A stretch of 64,000 nt of DNA. Source: Cunninghamia lanceolata (taxonomy: Eukaryota; Streptophyta; Pinopsida; Cupressales; Cupressaceae). Position numbers and translations under genes: made by a program. The notes beneath the pieces are model-generated. The model was not told where the DNA came from. It saw only the letters and a list, made by a program, of their open reading frames with translations, and made no database searches. This document shows positions 8,958 through 21,399 of the stretch, one piece after another; the stretch's first letter is position 1, and every line of letters begins with the position of its first letter. The stretch covers positions 1,116,001 through 1,180,000 of the forward strand of contig BSBN01001753.1 of the NCBI GenBank assembly GCA_027924645.1, written 5' to 3'.

Positions 8958-11928
8958 TATTAACCAAGCCACTTGAATGTGTTGGCACCATCCATTTAGT
9001 GTGATGAGGTTCATAATGCAAAATATGACTCCTAATATCCTTTCACTAAATAGAATTAAAGCATTATGTAACATTGTGTTTGTCACCATCACGAGCAAAA
9101 AAAATTAATTTGAGAAAAATTAAGAGAGGTTTCTATATGTGGACCCAACATCCACTTGAAGGTTTAGACAAGAGATTCGTGGGTGTCATAATTTGAGAGA
9201 AGAGTTGTGCTAAAGTTTGACACTTTTTCTCTTAAGAGACTTTGTTGGATCGATGTAGCCTAAAAGGATTAGGATGCTTGGGAAATGAAATGGTTCCTAT
9301 AATAACATTAACCAACCCATCTAGATGTGTTGGAATGGTTAGTTTAATACCAGAAGGAATGAAATGTAAAATGTCACTTCTAGAACCCTTTCACTAAACA
9401 AAATCAAAGCAGTTTGCAACATTATGTTCATCACCACTGTAGGTAAAAGAATTCAAGTTGAAAAAACTTGAGGGTTCAAATTTTTGTAGGTGGACCTGAC
9501 ATCCACTTTTAGGTTTAGATGAGAGATTTTTGGGTGTCATATTTTGAGAGAATAGTTGTGTCAAAGTTTGGCACTTTTTTGGTCTTAGAGCTCTTAAGAG
9601 ACTTTGCTGGATTGATGTAGCCCAAAAGGATCAAGATGCTTGGATAGTGAAATGATGCCTCCATTAGCATTAAATAGTCCACCTATACATGTTGGAATCA
9701 TCATTTTGGTGCCATGAGGTGTGGAATGAAAAATATAGCTCCTAGTACCCTTTCAGTAAACCAAATTGAAAAATTTTGCAACATTATGTTCATTGCTCTT
9801 GTGAGAAAATGAATTCGAGTTGAGATAAAAAAAGATATATTATTATAGGTGAACCCAACATCCACCTATAGGTTTAAACAAGAGATCCATAATTCCATGG
9901 TTTGAGACTCACACCAATGTTTGGCACTTTTTTGGTATCAAGGCTCGTAAGGGACTTCACTAGACCAGTGTATCTTGGAAGAATTGGGATGCTTGGGTAA
10001 TGAAATGATGCCTCCAATAGCATTAACCAAATAACCTATATGTGTTGGCATGGATGTTTTGGTGCCATCAGGTGCAAGAATGTAAAATTTCACTCCTAGC
10101 ACCCTTTCACTTAATGAAATTGAAGCATTTTGCAACATTACATTCATCATCACAACGAGCAAATGATTTTGAGATGAGAAAATTTGAAATAGGTTTTTGT
10201 ATGTAGAATCAACATCCACCTATAGGTGTATATGAAAGATTCTTGTGTGCCATGGTTTGAGAGAGCATTCACACCAAAATTTGGCACTTTTTCAATCTTG
10301 AGGCTCTTAAGAAACTTGATTGCACCATTGTAGACCAAAAGGATTACGATGCATGGGAAATGAAATGATGCATCCACTAGTATTAACCAGCCCAATCTAA
10401 TGTGTTGTCCTTGTTAGTTTAGTTTCATGAGGTGAAAAATAGAAATTATTTCTCCTAGCACTCTTTCACTGAATAAAATTGAAGCATTTTGTAACATTAT
10501 GTTCATCATCATCATGGGAAAATGAATTCAAGTTGAGAAAAATGAGATAGGTTTTTGTAGATGGACTAGATGTCAACCTATAGGTTTAGATGAGATGTTC
10601 TTAGCTATTATGATTTGAGAGAAGATTCACACCAAAGTTGGGCACTTTTTTAGTCTCAAGGATCTTAAGAGACTTTGCCAGTTTGATGTAACTCAAAAGG
10701 ATTGAGATGCATGGGTAGTGCAAGAATGCATCCAATAGTAGTAACCCACCCACTTGGACATGTGAGAACCATCAATATGGTGCCACAAGTTACAAAATGA
10801 AAAATATTACTCCTAGCACCCTTTCAATGAGCACAATTGAAGAATTTTGTAACATTATGTTCAACACTGCCACAAGCAAATGAATTCAAGTTGAGGAATA
10901 TTGAGATAAATTTTTTTAGGTGGACCCTATGTCCACCTCTGAGTTTAGATGAGATGTTCTTGAGTTTCATGGTTTGAGAGAATATTCACACCAAAGTTGG
11001 GCACTTTTTTGGTCTCAAGGCTCTTAAGAGACTTTTTTAGTCTGATGTAGGTCAGAAGGATAAAGATATGTGGGCATAAAAAGGATGCCTATAACATTAA
11101 TAAACCACCCACCCAAACATGTGGGAAACATTAGTTTTATAAGAGGAGGTGTAGAATGTAAAATATTGCCCCTACAACCCTTTCACGAAATGAAATTGAA
11201 GCTTCTTGTAACATTATGTTTGTGTCCACTACAAACAAATGAATTTGAGTTGACAAAATTGAGATAGGTTTTTAGAGAGGGACCTAACATCCACCTATAG
11301 GTTTAGACAAATAATTCCTAGGTGCCATGGTTTGAGACAACATTCATGCCAAAGTTCGCCACTTTTTCGGTCTGAGGCCTTTTCAGAGACTTTGTGAGCC
11401 TAATGTAGCCTAGAAGGATCAAGATGTGTGGGTAGTGAAAGGACAGCTCTATTAGTAATAACCCAACCAATCAGACATGATAACACTGTCAATTTAGTGC
11501 CACAAGGTGGAGAATACAAAATATTGCTCTTAGCACCCTTTCAATGAACTATATTGAAGAATTTTGCAACATGATTCATTTCTACCATGGGAAAACAAAT
11601 TAAAGTTAAGAGAAATTGAGAAGGCTCTTAAGAGACTTTGTTATTCTGATGTAGCTCAGAAGGATCAAGATGTGTGGCCATAAAAAGGATGCCTCTAATA
11701 GTAATAAACTACCCACCCAAACGTGTTGGAAACATCAATTTGATGCGAGGAGGTGTAGAATGCAAAATATTGCCCCTAGCACCCTTTCATGAAATGAAAT
11801 TGAAGCACTTTTTAACATTATGTTTGTCTCCACTAAAAACAAATGAATTTGAGTTGAAATTTTTTAGATAGGTTTTTAGAGAGGGACGTAACATCCACCT
11901 ATAGGTTTAGACAAAACATTCCTAGGTG
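8958..11928. repeat. ~358-bp satellite array, part B
   Basis: The landmark CTCTTAAGAGACTTT or a close variant occurs near 9226, 9590, 9943, 10302, 10658, 11019, 11378 and 11624. Steps are 353-364 bp except the last (246 bp), which implies a ~110-bp deletion in one monomer. Small open frames here (60-93 codons) recur at the same monomer position and are repeat by-products. Confidence 0.88.
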
Positions 11929-11933
11929 CCATG

Positions 11934-13075
11934 TGAAGATGATGAAATGTTAGAAGACATAAGAACATAAGGAAAACATAAAACAAGTGATTTTACCTCA
12001 AATATCCAAGCATTCCATTCTCCTTGATAAGGTGGAGGAAGAAGCATGCACCCAAGAAGCAACTACTAGCTATACCCAATGTGAATAAATGTGGATTGCT
12101 CTATTCTAACCAGCACAAATGGAGGCAAGGATTTGGCAATGATATAAGGAAAATTGGCTAAGATTTTGGCATAATTTTGATACTTGAAAACTTGTTATCA
12201 AAATGCTTGGAGAGGCCTTGTATTTATAGATTTTTGGAGGATTTTTTTTATCAACGGTGAAGGTTTGAAATGGAGATCCAAGGGTGGAGATTTCATAGTG
12301 AAATCAAGGGCTAGGGTTGCATCATCAATATTGGAGGGCTTACAATATTTTAGAATTTTAAATTGAAAATTGGGAAGGCTTTGCATTAATTAACATGATA
12401 CATGAATGAAATAAAAATTCATTTATGTGGGAGAGGGTGTTTTAAAAATAGGATTTTAAGGATGAATGGGATGAGAATGGCAAGTGCATGGATTTGGAAA
12501 GGTGAGGTGGAGACATGTGTGAGCTTTATTAATTAAATAATACTCTTGCATGAATGAGGAAATATGAGGTGGAGACACATGTGACTCCCCTTAATTAAAA
12601 AATGTTATTTATTTATTTAATCAAGTGTGGGGAGATGGGATAATGAGGGTTTAAGTTAATTAATTAAGTGATTAACTTAATTAATATGGTTGTTGGAAAT
12701 TAAGAGATGGGTTAATTAGTGGTATAAATTAATTAAGGGTTTACTTAATTAATTTGGGTCTAGGGGCTAGGTAGGGTATGGTAGCTAATTAAATAAATGA
12801 TATTTATTTAATTAGCCTAGGTTTAGTCATGGGTTAGGTGGATTAATTAAATAAGTGGAATTTATTTATTTAATGTAGGTTAGTGGTAAAAGATGAGATA
12901 ATTAATTAAATAAATTGTAATATGTATTTAATCAATTATGGACAATGGACTATGGGGAATTGTTAAATTAATTAAATAAATTGATTTTATTTAATTAATT
13001 ATGAAAGGGGGGATAAAATAGTGCAAGCATGTCAAAAGATGGTAGCATGGGTTATGTCATTTTTAGATGTCTACA
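11934..13075 (-). repeat. 3' LTR of the outer gypsy element
   Basis: 1142-bp copy, homologous to 36812-39246 minus its 1.3-kb insertion. The right half is dominated by TTAATTAA/AAATAAAT words. The minus-strand TATA box is at 12221-12228. Confidence 0.92.
12221..12228 (-). promoter_or_regulatory. TATA box on minus strand of outer LTR
   Basis: TATAAATA on the minus strand, in a context conserved in the other LTR (near 37100). This fits minus-strand transcription of the element. Confidence 0.6.
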
Positions 13076-13091
13076 TTTTACCCCTCTTTGA
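13076..13091 (-). other. Polypurine tract of outer gypsy element
   Basis: Minus-strand TCAAAGAGGGGTAAAA ends exactly where the 3' LTR (TGTAGACATC...) begins. This orients the element. Confidence 0.8.
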
Positions 13092-13435
13092 TGTGGCGTC
13101 ATGACCAAATGGGAGTGGCGTTAGATCAAAGAAATTTAAATTTTTGCCCCAGCTAATGGGGAGAGGAAGAATGGATGAGTGATGCCCCTCAAGAGATTGA
13201 GAGAAAAATATATTTTTCGGTGAACTCTTGAAAAGGAAGAAACGATAGTAAAAATGGGTAAAATCGGGGTCAACAAGAGAAAAAATGGGTGAAAATAGAT
13301 ATGTTTTACATCCTGGGAGTGAAAAGGTAGGATTAGGGCTTACATGGCAAGTATAGATAGGCTATGGGGGGGCCATCATGCCATATTTGTACACCTAAGC
13401 TTGCTGACTAGGAGAGAGAGAGAAGAGCGATAGCG
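13092..13435. other. Stretch upstream of the PMD pseudogene
   Basis: No coding motif was seen. It is the interval between the outer element's PPT and the first ATG of the plus-strand PMD pseudogene, and may hold that gene's former promoter. Confidence 0.35.
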
Positions 13436-13639
13436 ATGACACAAAGAGGGATTCCACGTGAGGCACACCGAGTTGAGAGGTTTCGAGAGTACCAACGTCC
13501 TCCACAAGCTAGTGATCCAGTATGTTGCCTATCCTTGACTTTGTCATTTTGGGTTTCAGGTCATTTTTGGCATTGAATGTAGGTAGGTTAGGCATTGTAA
13601 TGCTTGGGTATTTGCACATAGCACTAGAGGCTAGGTGAT

Positions 13640-14075
13640 TTGTGTCTGCATCTCATTCAATGCTTTAGGCATGCACAACATAGTGCTTTATTAGCACTTA
13701 GGGTAGGTAAAATAATGCTTGCGGCTATATTAGTGCTAGTGTTATGTTTTTCAGCGCTTGTGGATAGTTCAGTGCTTATGTAAAGGGGTCTAGCACTTGC
13801 GTCTAAATTGATGCTTGCAGGATAGTTGGTAGTGCTTTCACGCCAAATGGTGTTAGCGTAAGGTAAGGTAGTGCTTTCATGTTGAATGGCACTAGCACAA
13901 GATAAGATAGTGCTTTCATGCCAAATGGCACTAGCGCGAGGTATGGTAGCGCTTTCATGTAGAAAGGCACTAGAGGTTAGTCTGTTAGTGCAAGCGCGCA
14001 TAATGGCACTTGCGATTGGTCTATTAACGCCTTTGTGTCTGTTGGTGCTTTAGCATGGACTGTTAGCATTTTCAC
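13640..14075. repeat. Degenerate 18-21-bp-period repeats (GTGCTTTCATG / CACTAGCG type)
   Basis: Units such as GCACTAGCGCGAGGTATGGT and GTGCTTTCATGCCAAATG alternate in a roughly 21-bp phase. They lie within the presumed PMD intron. The same phase and GTGCT/GCACT words recur at 29215-29900 and 36015-36290, so they look like a trait of the outer element. Confidence 0.65.
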
Positions 14076-14508
14076 ACAATCTGTAGGAAAAGGTGTAACT
14101 TGATGGCTTGGTGGATGCATGATGATCTTCAGGCACTTTAGTGGAGGGAGCGTCAGTCACCAATGCTATCATTGATGGCACGATTGTCGTAGGTGGAGCA
14201 TGGTCAATTGAGGGCGACCAACTTGTTGTATATTACAGAGATGCCAATGATTTGGGCTCATCAATCCATGATGATGGATTTGATAGAGTGGTGGCATAGC
14301 AAGAACTGTACATTTGTACTACCAACAAGGGAGATTAAGATCACCCTTGAGGATGTCTAGAGAATTCTATGGATTTCCATCTGTGGTGAGTGGGTGGTTT
14401 ATGATCAGGTTGGCAGATTGGTGGTATTGCGATGTGTGTTTGCCCCTACCTAAGTACTTACAGACTGGGAGGGGAAGGAGATGTTATGGGCCAATGTGAT
14501 GGGGAGAC

Positions 14509-15803
14509 TGTTGAGTGTAGAGAATACTGGGGGGGTGAATTAGTATTCTCATAACTTTTTTATTTACACATACACTTATCCATTTACCAAATTCAATAAC
14601 ATGAAAGTAAAGTAAACATGAAAAGAGAAGCCACAAATTCCTAACACATAGACACCAGGATTTTATGTGGAAAACCCAAAAAGGGAAAAACCATGGTGAG
14701 TGTTAGCTCACAATATATTATGATAACAATACCAGATTACATAAGGCTCACTGCCCAAAGAAATGCTCACTACAGGTGGACTCACTGTCCACAAAGAAAG
14801 AAAGATAGAAGATAGAAGAAGAGAATGGCTCACTGCCAAGAGTTGACTACTACAAATGCATCTATAGAGTACTGAGGTACAGTTCCATTATTAGCTCAAT
14901 ATATAGATTCAAATGTCTTCATAATGTCTGCTTTTCTTTTTCTGCTCTGCTTTACATAAATTATGCTCTTCTGCCCTTACTGTCTTCTTCTAGTCACAAC
15001 TCTTCTTTGGATCACATACATTGAATTCGCAAACACACTTCCACACCAATCACTCAACACCGAAATACATCAAGTATATATATTTGCTACAATATTTATC
15101 TCATAATTAGGTCGGCAAGCCAAATATGAACCGTGTATACAAATGTTATATCTTGTCAGCTTGAACTTGTGCACAATCTGTAATGCAGACCCAAACAATC
15201 ATTCAATAGTCTTCATATAGGTCAGCACCAATCATTCAACCACTTAGATTGATTGTTCAAATAATATATCTTCTCCGCATAAAGATCTAACATGCCTATC
15301 GGCTTGGTTCTTAAGAACATGCTTGATCAATCCATCTGCCACATCATAACTCTTACTGTGGACCATAAGAGACTCAAAGATTCATAACCAACATTCATTC
15401 TAGAGCTTTTAGTATACCTTTTGAATAGTAGGACAAAATATGCAACAGCGGAGGAATGCGGACCCTTTTACTCTGGTACTATGCATTGTTCTTGTCTTTA
15501 CTCTATTCACCTGGACTTAGACCAATCACAAATTAGCTTCCAAAAGTCATCAGGACTTGCAATCTTGAACATAGCACCTTCAAACAATTCTAAATAACAT
15601 ACTTGAACCGCATACCTTGATCATCAACTGCGAAGGAATACTGACACAAACACTGTCATTTATACTATGTAATGTATACTACTCATACTTAGCCATTTAT
15701 CCTTCCAGAGTAAAGTCTCTTTGCCATGCCGGTGGAATCTCCTTCTTTGTTGCCATCAATGACCACATTCAGTCATTCATCAGAGCAATGTCTCTTGCAA
15801 ACA
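14509..15803 (-). repeat. Solo copia LTR inserted in the PMD pseudogene
   Basis: This 1295-bp segment begins TGTTGAGTG, ends GCAAACA, and has a perfect TSD, GAGAC, at 14504-14508 and 15804-15808. On the minus strand it starts TGTTTGCAAGAGACA, like Element 2 (TGTTGGCAAGAGACA). It shares the short AGTGA-loop hairpins (14745-14755, 14778-14790, 14826-14838), the CCATGG...TTTTCCACA U5 hairpin and the TTGATGGCAACA block. Removing it and one TSD restores the PMD reading frame (VMGRLGGMEL). No internal region remains, so it formed by LTR-LTR recombination. Confidence 0.93.
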
Positions 15804-17529
15804 GAGACTAGGAGGTATGGAACTATACACTTGTGGAGTGACATCCAGGTTACTGTTACTGGATTAGCACTCGTGTGGATTCCCTATAGGGTGGGGGGCT
15901 GTCTTAGAGAATATGATGGTGCGTAGTGATGTGTATGCTTGGGGGCCATGTCTACAGGCCAAGTTGTACCATGGCATGCATATGATAGTGTATCAGTGTA
16001 GGTCAGGCATTGGTTGTGGGGTTACACTTCTTCATATTTGGGCTTGGGAGCATATTGTGATTACCTGACCAATGTGTGCGCATGTACAACCATAGTTCAT
16101 GCCATATGTTTATGCTTATATGGGTATATTACAACATCGGTGGCTAGGGAAGCTGTGATATTGGAGGTGTGTTTTGAATGATATGAGTACGATGGTATGG
16201 CATCCATGGGTAGGTTGTGAGATGTGGATAGATGATGATGTGCAACTACCATTTACCTAATAGCCTCGATACCTGATTGGAAGGACCGAACATATCTTAA
16301 ATCGGCACCTCCCTGAGCAGGTACTTCATCAGTTTGGTTTGCAGCAAGATGTGCCTCAAGTAGAGGCAATTTTTGTTCAAGTCATGCGAGAGACTAGGAG
16401 GTGGGGAGCTAGACTGGATGAAGCTATAGTGATTGCAGAGTTTCGGTGCTTAGTTGCAGTGGCTTGGGACTAGAGGTTAGTTGTGATTGATATTGGCACA
16501 ACTTCTGAATATGATGCCTGGTGGGTGAGGTTCAGACCTATACAGCTAACCATTCCATAGGGTCAGCTGGTGGTGGCAGAGACAAATAGTGAAGACAATG
16601 AGGAGGAAAAATATGGAGATGATGATGATGGAGATGGTGGGGGTGGTGGTGGGATGGTAGTGATGGAGATCAGATGTAGATTTTTGTAGTTGCTACAGTA
16701 GGGGGATTAGGTAGGGGGCGTCGAGTATGCCCTAGAGTAGATGTGCAAGTAGGAGGGGATGGGGATGGGGATGACATGGATACTTTGATGGCTTAGGTGG
16801 CGAGCCTGGAGGAGGAGTTGAGGTAGCTACAGTTGAAGTGAGACTCCCTATGGGGAGAGAGAGACAATGCTCTTTTAGAGGTGGAGCGGCTGCAGGTTTT
16901 GCTAGATGGGGGGTGCTGGTGATGGGGCTAAGTTAACAAGGGTAGTAGATGAGAGAGATGGGGAGAGGCTACTTCAAAAAAGTGTTGAGGCTATGAGATA
17001 GAGGGTTGAGACATAGGTATCTCAGTTACAACAATAGGTGAGCCGCTTGCAGGGGTTGTTGTATGGCAGTGGGATGTCTAAGATGTGGGGTGATTATACC
17101 CACATTCAGGCAGATTTGGCTAAGGCTACAAGGCGGGTAGAGTATTATCATTCCCTATATCATTCAATGATGCCATCTGATCAGAGAGAGGCTAGCTATA
17201 GCTAGAGGACCCAATCAGGGGCGAGTAAGTCAGTTAGGACCCAGACACTATCGGTGATAGGACCAGTTAGATATCCACCTTCAATTATGCCTCCACTAGT
17301 GGTGACTCCAGGCAATACAGGGGTAGGGCCTTCCAGAGCACCGCAGAGATCACCTCCTCATTCTCCCACTCCTCATCAAGGGAACTCAGCTCAGTGATTT
17401 TGCATATGCCCGCGGGCTTATTTATTGTAGACATTTGATGGATTTAGCCCTTTGGGCACATTTTTGTTTCATGACCATTGATGTATATATGAGATGTACA
17501 TGTGTATATATGGATGTATATATTGGTGT

Positions 17530-18180
17530 GTGTATATGATGATCATTTTTTTGGCAGTTTTATGATGTTATGATGGTTTATGGATGATTTAAGGATGCAT
17601 TTTGATTTGTGTTTTGGTTATGGTTTATGATGTAGATGGATGGATGCATTTTGATTTATGATGTAGATTATGATGTGGCTTATATGTTCTATGCATATGG
17701 ATGTATTTTGATTTATAGATGTATGATGTGGATTATGATGTTAATGGTATTTTGGATCTTTGTTATGGATATGATATGATGTTATGGTTATGATTTGGAA
17801 ATGAAATGATTATGAGGACGATTATGATTATGATTATGTAATGCAATTATTATGATTATGATTATGTAATGCAATGATTATGATGTTGATGATGCAATGA
17901 TTGTAATGATGATGATTATGATATGGTAATATGATGATTATGATTTTGATTATGACGTTTGATGATGTGTATGATGCAATGATTGTAATGATGGTGATTA
18001 TGATTATGATTATGTAATGCAATGATAATGATGTTTGATGTGATGTGGATAATGCAATGATTGTAATGATGGTGATTTTGATTATGATATGGCAATATGA
18101 TGATTATGATTATGATATGGTAATGTGATGATTATGATGTTATAATAATGTATGTGGATGTAGATGTGATGTGGATGCAA
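17530..18180. repeat. GATTATGAT/ATGATG low-complexity block
   Basis: Long run of TGATTATGATTATG, TGATGCAATGATTGTAATGATG and similar units of roughly 6-40 bp, reminiscent of an expanded microsatellite. Ile/His-rich minus-strand frames here are by-products. Confidence 0.75.
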
Positions 18181-19589
18181 TGGCAATGGATGATCCTAGT
18201 GATGCTACAAAATGTCCTTGATGGGGGATGGGTAGATGGGTGGTTGGGGGAGATACACGCTTGATGGGGGAAGGTAGTTAGTTGGTAAAGGTTATGGGTA
18301 TGTTGGTTATGGGATGTTAGGGTGGGATTGAGTCATTGTCCTTATTAATGCAAAGCCATAGGCAGGGGAGTTATGGGGAGATACAGGTCTTGGTAGGTTG
18401 GATGGGTAGTGATGGACTTTAAGGACAACATGGCCTATCATCATTTCTGGGTAGTGATTTTATTTCATGTATGGTTGATGTAGATGGATGATGTGATGTA
18501 TGATTGGGTGTTAGTGGTGGAAAATGTCACATCAGTTCTATAAAAAGAACATGATATGTGTGTATAAGTGTTGGTGGGGCGTTGGGTGGCTATGTGTGGA
18601 AGTTTGTTGGGTAGTTGGGTGAATAAGTGGGGTGAGTATATTGTGAATCCTTATGTTTTTGAAGATGTAGGTAGGGAATGATGGGTTGATTTGTGTATAG
18701 GATATATTGGATAGATTGTGTTGGTATGTTTTAGAGCAATCCAAAATTTTATTATAGCAAAGAGGATATTTTCACCAAGGTATAAAGGACTAGGGTGATT
18801 ATGTATATCCAATTTTTGCATGGACTTGATGCTCAAACAAAAGGGTGTCCTTAGACATGCCCAACTTAGTGTAATCTTGTCTAGGTATGGGGGAGAAAAC
18901 TTAGAGCATTAAATTACTAATGCATAGAAGGTATAAGCCTTAGATGTAAAGGAGTAATGGTATGCAAAAAGCTATCTCGTCATGTACAAGATATGAATAC
19001 TAGTAGGTGTAATAAGAACATCCAACAAACACAACATACAACAACAAATGACTCTTAGCTCATTCTATACCATCCAATTATGCACCAAGATATGGAAGTT
19101 CAAGGTGGTGTTTTGAATAAGTGTAGAAGAGGTATAAAAAAATAAATCAAAAACAAAAGACCAACTGATAGATGAACCAACAGACATTGAGTCTCTTGCC
19201 AAGAGTATGGATAGATGTGATTGGACCATGCCTATTGCAGGAATGACATATCGTAAGGCATAGGTTGTGATGATAGATTTTTTAAAGATAGGCTTAAGAT
19301 CAAATGGTTGTATGGTGATTTGAAAGGTTGATTAGGTGTGTGTTATAGTATGTTGTTGTTTTTGCCTTCTTTGTTTATGCTCAATCGCTCTAACATGTTG
19401 TCCCCATATTTTTTTTTGGGATTTTTTGAGATATTTTGAATTTTTTTTGTGTTTTTAATGGATTTTTAATAATTGTAAGGGATTAATTACTTGCCCTACT
19501 CAGTAGACAGAAAGTGTATTTTATGTTGTCCTTGAGGTTTTTCTAACTACCTTGCAAAATAGAATTTTTTGTCCCAAATGTTTTTGGTG

Positions 19590-19695
19590 TTTTGAGGATT
19601 TTTTTTTTGTTTTTGTGTTTTTCTAGATAATTGGACGTTTTTGTGTTTTTCTGGATATTTGGATGTTTTTGTGTTTTTCTGGATATCTAGATGTA
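19590..19695. repeat. Short tandem repeat of a GTTTTTGTGTTTTTCTGGATA-type unit
   Basis: Three consecutive ~34-bp units (GTTTTTGTGTTTTTCT followed by AGATAATTGGAC, GGATATTTGGAT or GGATATCTAGAT). Confidence 0.7.
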
Positions 19696-20149
19696 CAAGG
19701 GGTCGATAGTATGCATACAAAGATCTAATTCTTTAAGGATTTTCTCTTGGCATGGAATAATAGTGGGTGGGTCATGATGGGAGGGGTTTTAACACTTAAT
19801 GTTTACAATATCAAGCCATGATGTGTTAGGTATGGAGTGATAGAGGATGAAGTATGAATTGGTTATGTGAATAAGAGCTTAATAGATGGTGGATGTGGCT
19901 ACTAGGCATGGCGCCTGAGATAGGTTTTCACGATGGTACTTATCCAAGGCGCCACCGAAGTGGTTTTAACCATTGGACAACTTGTAATTTTTTATTTTTT
20001 TATTTTTTTATTTTGTTATCTTTTGCCACTTGGGATACCTGAAGGGTCAAGCATAAAATTTCTTGAGATACATGATGTTCATAGGCTCATCCAAAGGTTG
20101 TCCCTTAGGTGTTGCTAGATGATATGATCATGATCCATAGTTGGTTGTT

Positions 20150-21060
20150 ATAACAAAAGGTCCCAACCAATTTGGTTCAAACTTGTCTTTTTTGTTACTA
20201 TCTTGCAAGTTCCTCTAGTTTTCCATTAATACAAGATCACCTATTTCAAAGTGACGAGTCTTGATTTTCTTGTTATAGCTTATGTAGAGGTGATTTTGAT
20301 ATGCTTTCAAGTGGTTGAGAGCATTGTGGCATTTTTCATTCAAGAGTTCCAACTCATGTAGTCGTGCAACCTAATACTCCTCATCATTAATGAGATTTTG
20401 TAGTGATATTCTCAGAGAGGGGAGCTTGACCTTGATGGGTAAGATGTCTTTAGAACCAAAGACGAGGAAATATGGAGTGGCTCATGTGGGGGTATGGATG
20501 CTGGTATGATAGGACCAAAGGATGGTGTTAAGATGTAGGTGCCAATCATGACCGACTTCATTAACCATTTTCTTTAAAATTCTCAAGGTGGTTTTTTTAA
20601 AGCTTCAACTTGATCGTTTCCTTGAGGGTAGTAGGGGGTGGAAAAGTGATGTTGGATATGGAATTTTTGACAAAGGGTGTGAACTTGTTGATTTTTAAAA
20701 GGTTTTCCATTATCATTAATTATAGCAAGGGGGATACCATAGCGGCATATGATATAATGGAGTATGAATTTGGATATTTACATGTCTGTAGTATATGAAA
20801 GTGGAATGGCTTCAACCCATTTTGTAAAATATTCAGTAGCGATGGTAATGAATTTATGGCCATTAGAGGAGGGTGGATGGATTTTTCTGACAAGGTCGAG
20901 CACCCATTATGAAAAGGGCCATGAAGTAGTGATGGCTTGCAATTCCTAAGATGGAGCATGAATTAAGTCACTATGTTGTTGGCAGGGAAGTCATTTTTTA
21001 ACAAATTGGTAAGCATCTTGTTCCAGAGTCGGCCAATAATATCATGTTCTTAATATTTTC
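20150..21060 (-). pseudogene. Gypsy integrase, decayed (Tat-type block)
   Basis: Read on the minus strand with frame changes: an end of the HHCC region near 21050-20990; then phrases of the catalytic core including WGLDLVGKIHPP (first Asp), FTKWVEAIP and a second-Asp region near 20700; a QVEALKK region carrying the Glu; and a C-terminal domain (TRHFEIGDLVLMEN, then EPNWLGPFVIT) near 20270-20150. These are diagnostic of Ty3/gypsy integrase lying downstream of RNase H. Stops and indels are present. There is no chromodomain, consistent with the Tat lineage. Confidence 0.8.
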
Positions 21061-21399
21061 TTTGTTAGGGTAGGTACACTAGAGTGTGCCCCATAGATAG
21101 CTTCATGTATCTCTTGTAAGGCAATTTGGGCTTCTCTTGAATCAAGACACCTTTAAAGGGTACCATCAAGACTATTTCGGTATAGATTGTCACTGATGAT
21201 GGTGAAGCGAGTGGTTCAACGGATGAATGTTTAGTGTTAGGTGAATAATAGGTCAGGTGGAATATGTCATCATGGAGATAGTGGTAGATGTCTTGGTACC
21301 AAGGAAATAGGGGACTAAAAATGTCATGAACTAGTTTAGATTGTGGGAGATCATATGCTGGCATTGCTAATTCTTCAATGAGAAATTCACAACGCTGAC

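Larger units (their letters stand above)
13436..17399 (+). pseudogene. Plant mobile domain (PMD) gene, decayed, antisense to the gypsy element
   Basis: The PMD is found in MAIN-like proteins and in plant transposons. Exon 1 may be 13436-13519 (28 codons from MTQRGIPREAH), with a GTATGT donor at 13520. The acceptor (ACAGAG) ends near 14240 and keeps frame, giving a ~720-bp intron filled with 18-21-bp-period repeats. Exon 2 encodes IEWWHSKNCTFVLPTREI, then ITLEDV*RILWI and GEWVVYD, the hallmark PMD start. After the solo LTR at 14509-15803 it resumes with YHGMHMIVYQC, VTLLHIWAWEHI and HLPEQVLHQFGLQQDVP, all PMD-like. An Asp/Gly-rich acidic run (about 16600-16680), a Gln-rich helical stretch and a Pro/Ser tail (ending GNSAQ, stop near 17397) follow. 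Several stops, the solo LTR and likely frameshifts make it dead. Orientation is opposite to the gag-pol block. Confidence 0.8.
17400..20149. other. Non-coding interval of the outer element
   Basis: I see no coding motif. It starts with the low-complexity TGATTATGAT block (listed separately) and continues with AT/GT-rich unique sequence. Pyrimidine- and T-rich runs lie near 19400-19690, including three repeats of GTTTTTGTGTTTTTCTGGATA-like units. If the internal gag-pol block is a nested element, its missing 3' LTR should have been in this interval; I could not find it. Confidence 0.45.

Noticed and set aside
11070..11871. Two similar 65-codon frames as a duplicated small gene
   Set aside because: They occupy the same position in two monomers of the ~358-bp satellite and are broken in other monomers.
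17834..18022. Ile/His-rich membrane-like frame
   Set aside because: It is the reverse reading of the GATTATGAT microsatellite.
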